From contig VYCX01000260.1 of assembly GCA_009843725.1 (NCBI GenBank), forward strand, positions 1 through 6,889: a DNA stretch of 6,889 nucleotides. Direction: 5' to 3'. The DNA is from Boseongicola sp. SB0675_bin_26. Lineage in GTDB: Bacteria; Pseudomonadota; Alphaproteobacteria; Rhodobacterales; Rhodobacteraceae. The stretch's first letter is position 1. The number at the start of each line of letters is the position of its first letter. The translations under genes and the position numbers were made by a program. The notes below the pieces were generated by a model. The model saw only the letters and a list, made by a program, of their open reading frames with translations. It was not told where the DNA came from and ran no database searches. Shown piece by piece: positions 5,912-6,889 of this stretch.

Positions 5912-6889
5912 ATGGCAAGGGCACCGGAATTCCATATCGCTCTCGCGAGCTTCGCGTCGGATCCCTATCCTGATCTTGCCAGGATGCGAAAGGAAGCGCC
6001 GATTGCGCATGTTCCCGAACTGGACGCTGTCCTGATCACGCGGCGCGACGACATCCATCGCCATGAAAAGCGGGTGGACGTCCTTTCGTCCGACCAGCCC
6101 GGCGGACTGATGACTGTCCTCATGGGGCAGAACATGATGCGCAAGGACGGCGAGGCGCACATGCGGGAGCGCCGGGCGCTGTTTCCCACGTTCAGCCCGC
6201 GCACCGTCGCCGATCACTGGAAACCGAGATTCGAGGCGGCTGCGACACGCATCCTCGAGGGGATCCGGCCGCGCGGGCGTTGTGATCTCGTCCGTGACTT
6301 TGCAATGCCTGTCTCGGCGGAAGCGCTGAAGGCCATCACCGGCCTCACCTCGATGACCGTCGAGGAGATGGACGGCAGTTCCCAAGGCATGATCGACGGA
6401 TGTGCCAATTATCCCGGGGACGCGGACGTCGAGGCGCGCTGCCATGCGGCCACGGCACTGATCGATCGCCACATCGACCGGCAACTGGACGCCCCTCCCG
6501 AAATGTCGGCGCTTGCGGTTCAGCTCGGGGCGGGGCTGCCGATGGAAAGCGTCCGGGCGAACGTGAAGCTGGTGATTTCGGGAGGCCAGAACGAACCGAG
6601 AGACGCGATTGCAGGAACCGCCTGGGCACTTCTTGACCACCCGGACCAGCTGGAACTCGTCCGGCGCGGCGCCGCGACCTGGCAGATGGCCTTCTCCGAA
6701 TACGCGCGTCTTCACAGCCCGATCGGCATGTCGCCCCGGCGGGTTGCGCAGCGTGACGAGATCAACGGCGTCGTGCTCGAGCCGGAGACGCGGGCGTTCC
6801 TGATGTTCTCTTCCGCCGGCCGGGATGAAGCGCATTTCGATCGGGTCGACGCCTTTGACGTCATGCGCGACACGTCCGCGGCCATCCCC
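5912..6889 (+). CDS. Cytochrome P450 (3' partial)
   Basis: 326 residues are visible, with no stop before the window end. About 70 more are expected, including the haem-ligand Cys loop, so haem binding cannot be checked here. It looks like a soluble bacterial P450 monooxygenase that would take electrons from a ferredoxin. The N-terminal DPYPDLARMRKEAPI (22-residue region after SFAS) is typical. The C-helix HxxxR is H83-R87 (HMRER), and the K-helix ExxR is E263-R266 (SEYAR). The I-helix reads SGGQNEPRD (223-231): aligned with the P450cam GGLDT motif, the acid-threonine pair is replaced by N227-E228. The ATG at 5912 has no clear ribosome site; an in-frame GTG at 5873 would add 13 residues and is no better supported. 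It is divergent from the channel gene across 85 bp. The substrate is unknown. Confidence 0.9.
   Translation, partial: MARAPEFHIALASFASDPYPDLARMRKEAPIAHVPELDAVLITRRDDIHRHEKRVDVLSSDQPGGLMTVLMGQNMMRKDGEAHMRERRALFPTFSPRTVADHWKPRFEAAATRILEGIRPRGRCDLVRDFAMPVSAEALKAITGLTSMTVEEMDGSSQGMIDGCANYPGDADVEARCHAATALIDRHIDRQLDAPPEMSALAVQLGAGLPMESVRANVKLVISGGQNEPRDAIAGTAWALLDHPDQLELVRRGAATWQMAFSEYARLHSPIGMSPRRVAQRDEINGVVLEPETRAFLMFSSAGRDEAHFDRVDAFDVMRDTSAAIP

Noticed and set aside
5394..5913. Channel start at the ATG ending at 5913 (172 residues)
   Set aside because: The added 29 residues are polar and the upstream ribosome site is poor. It would overlap the P450 start codon, whereas the ATG at 5826 has GGAAAGG at 9 nt.
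5819..6835. A 338-codon minus-strand open frame opposite the P450
   Set aside because: The plus frame has recognisable P450 HxxxR, I-helix and ExxR motifs. The antisense product has no recognisable features and would overlap the channel gene start.

Overview
The window is GC-rich and shows strong codon bias with long spurious antisense reading frames. It carries aromatic-aldehyde and alcohol oxidation genes and a bacterial P450. This suggests an alphaproteobacterium, with sphingomonad or Rhodobacterales types the most likely. That assignment is inferred from gene content and base composition, because no rRNA or marker gene is present.

Positions 1-3604 (+ strand) look like one transcription unit. 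It holds the C-terminal 424 residues of an aldehyde dehydrogenase of the benzaldehyde/vanillin type, then, 3 bp later, a short-chain dehydrogenase of the coniferyl-alcohol/3-alpha-hydroxysteroid dehydrogenase type. A 13 bp gap with a strong ribosome binding site leads to a flotillin-like membrane protein. The two dehydrogenases would fit consecutive alcohol-to-aldehyde-to-acid oxidation of an aromatic (lignin-derived) or similar hydrophobic substrate. The flotillin may organise the membrane around it. A hairpin starts one base after the flotillin stop codon.

Positions 3807-4943 (- strand) encode a class II Fic protein (AMP transferase type) with its own N-terminal inhibitory motif and a C-terminal winged helix. 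It is convergent with the flotillin unit. Just upstream of its start lies a comparatively AT-rich stretch with three copies of a TATCTCA(G/A)AAA element, two in direct orientation and one inverted. This is a good candidate operator for autoregulation.

Positions 5046-5375 hold no gene I can support, only three irregular dyads (5193-5284).

Positions 5395-5826 (- strand) encode a small single-pore ion channel with a TTLGFGD filter, followed directly by a perfect 7 bp hairpin. From a divergent 85 bp spacer, a cytochrome P450 starts at 5912 (+ strand) and runs off the window before its haem-binding cysteine. Its I-helix lacks the usual acid-threonine pair.

I found no CRISPR array, tRNA, rRNA or recognisable insertion sequence. 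The most unusual points are the Fic operator-like repeats, the altered P450 I-helix and the dehydrogenase-flotillin gene order.
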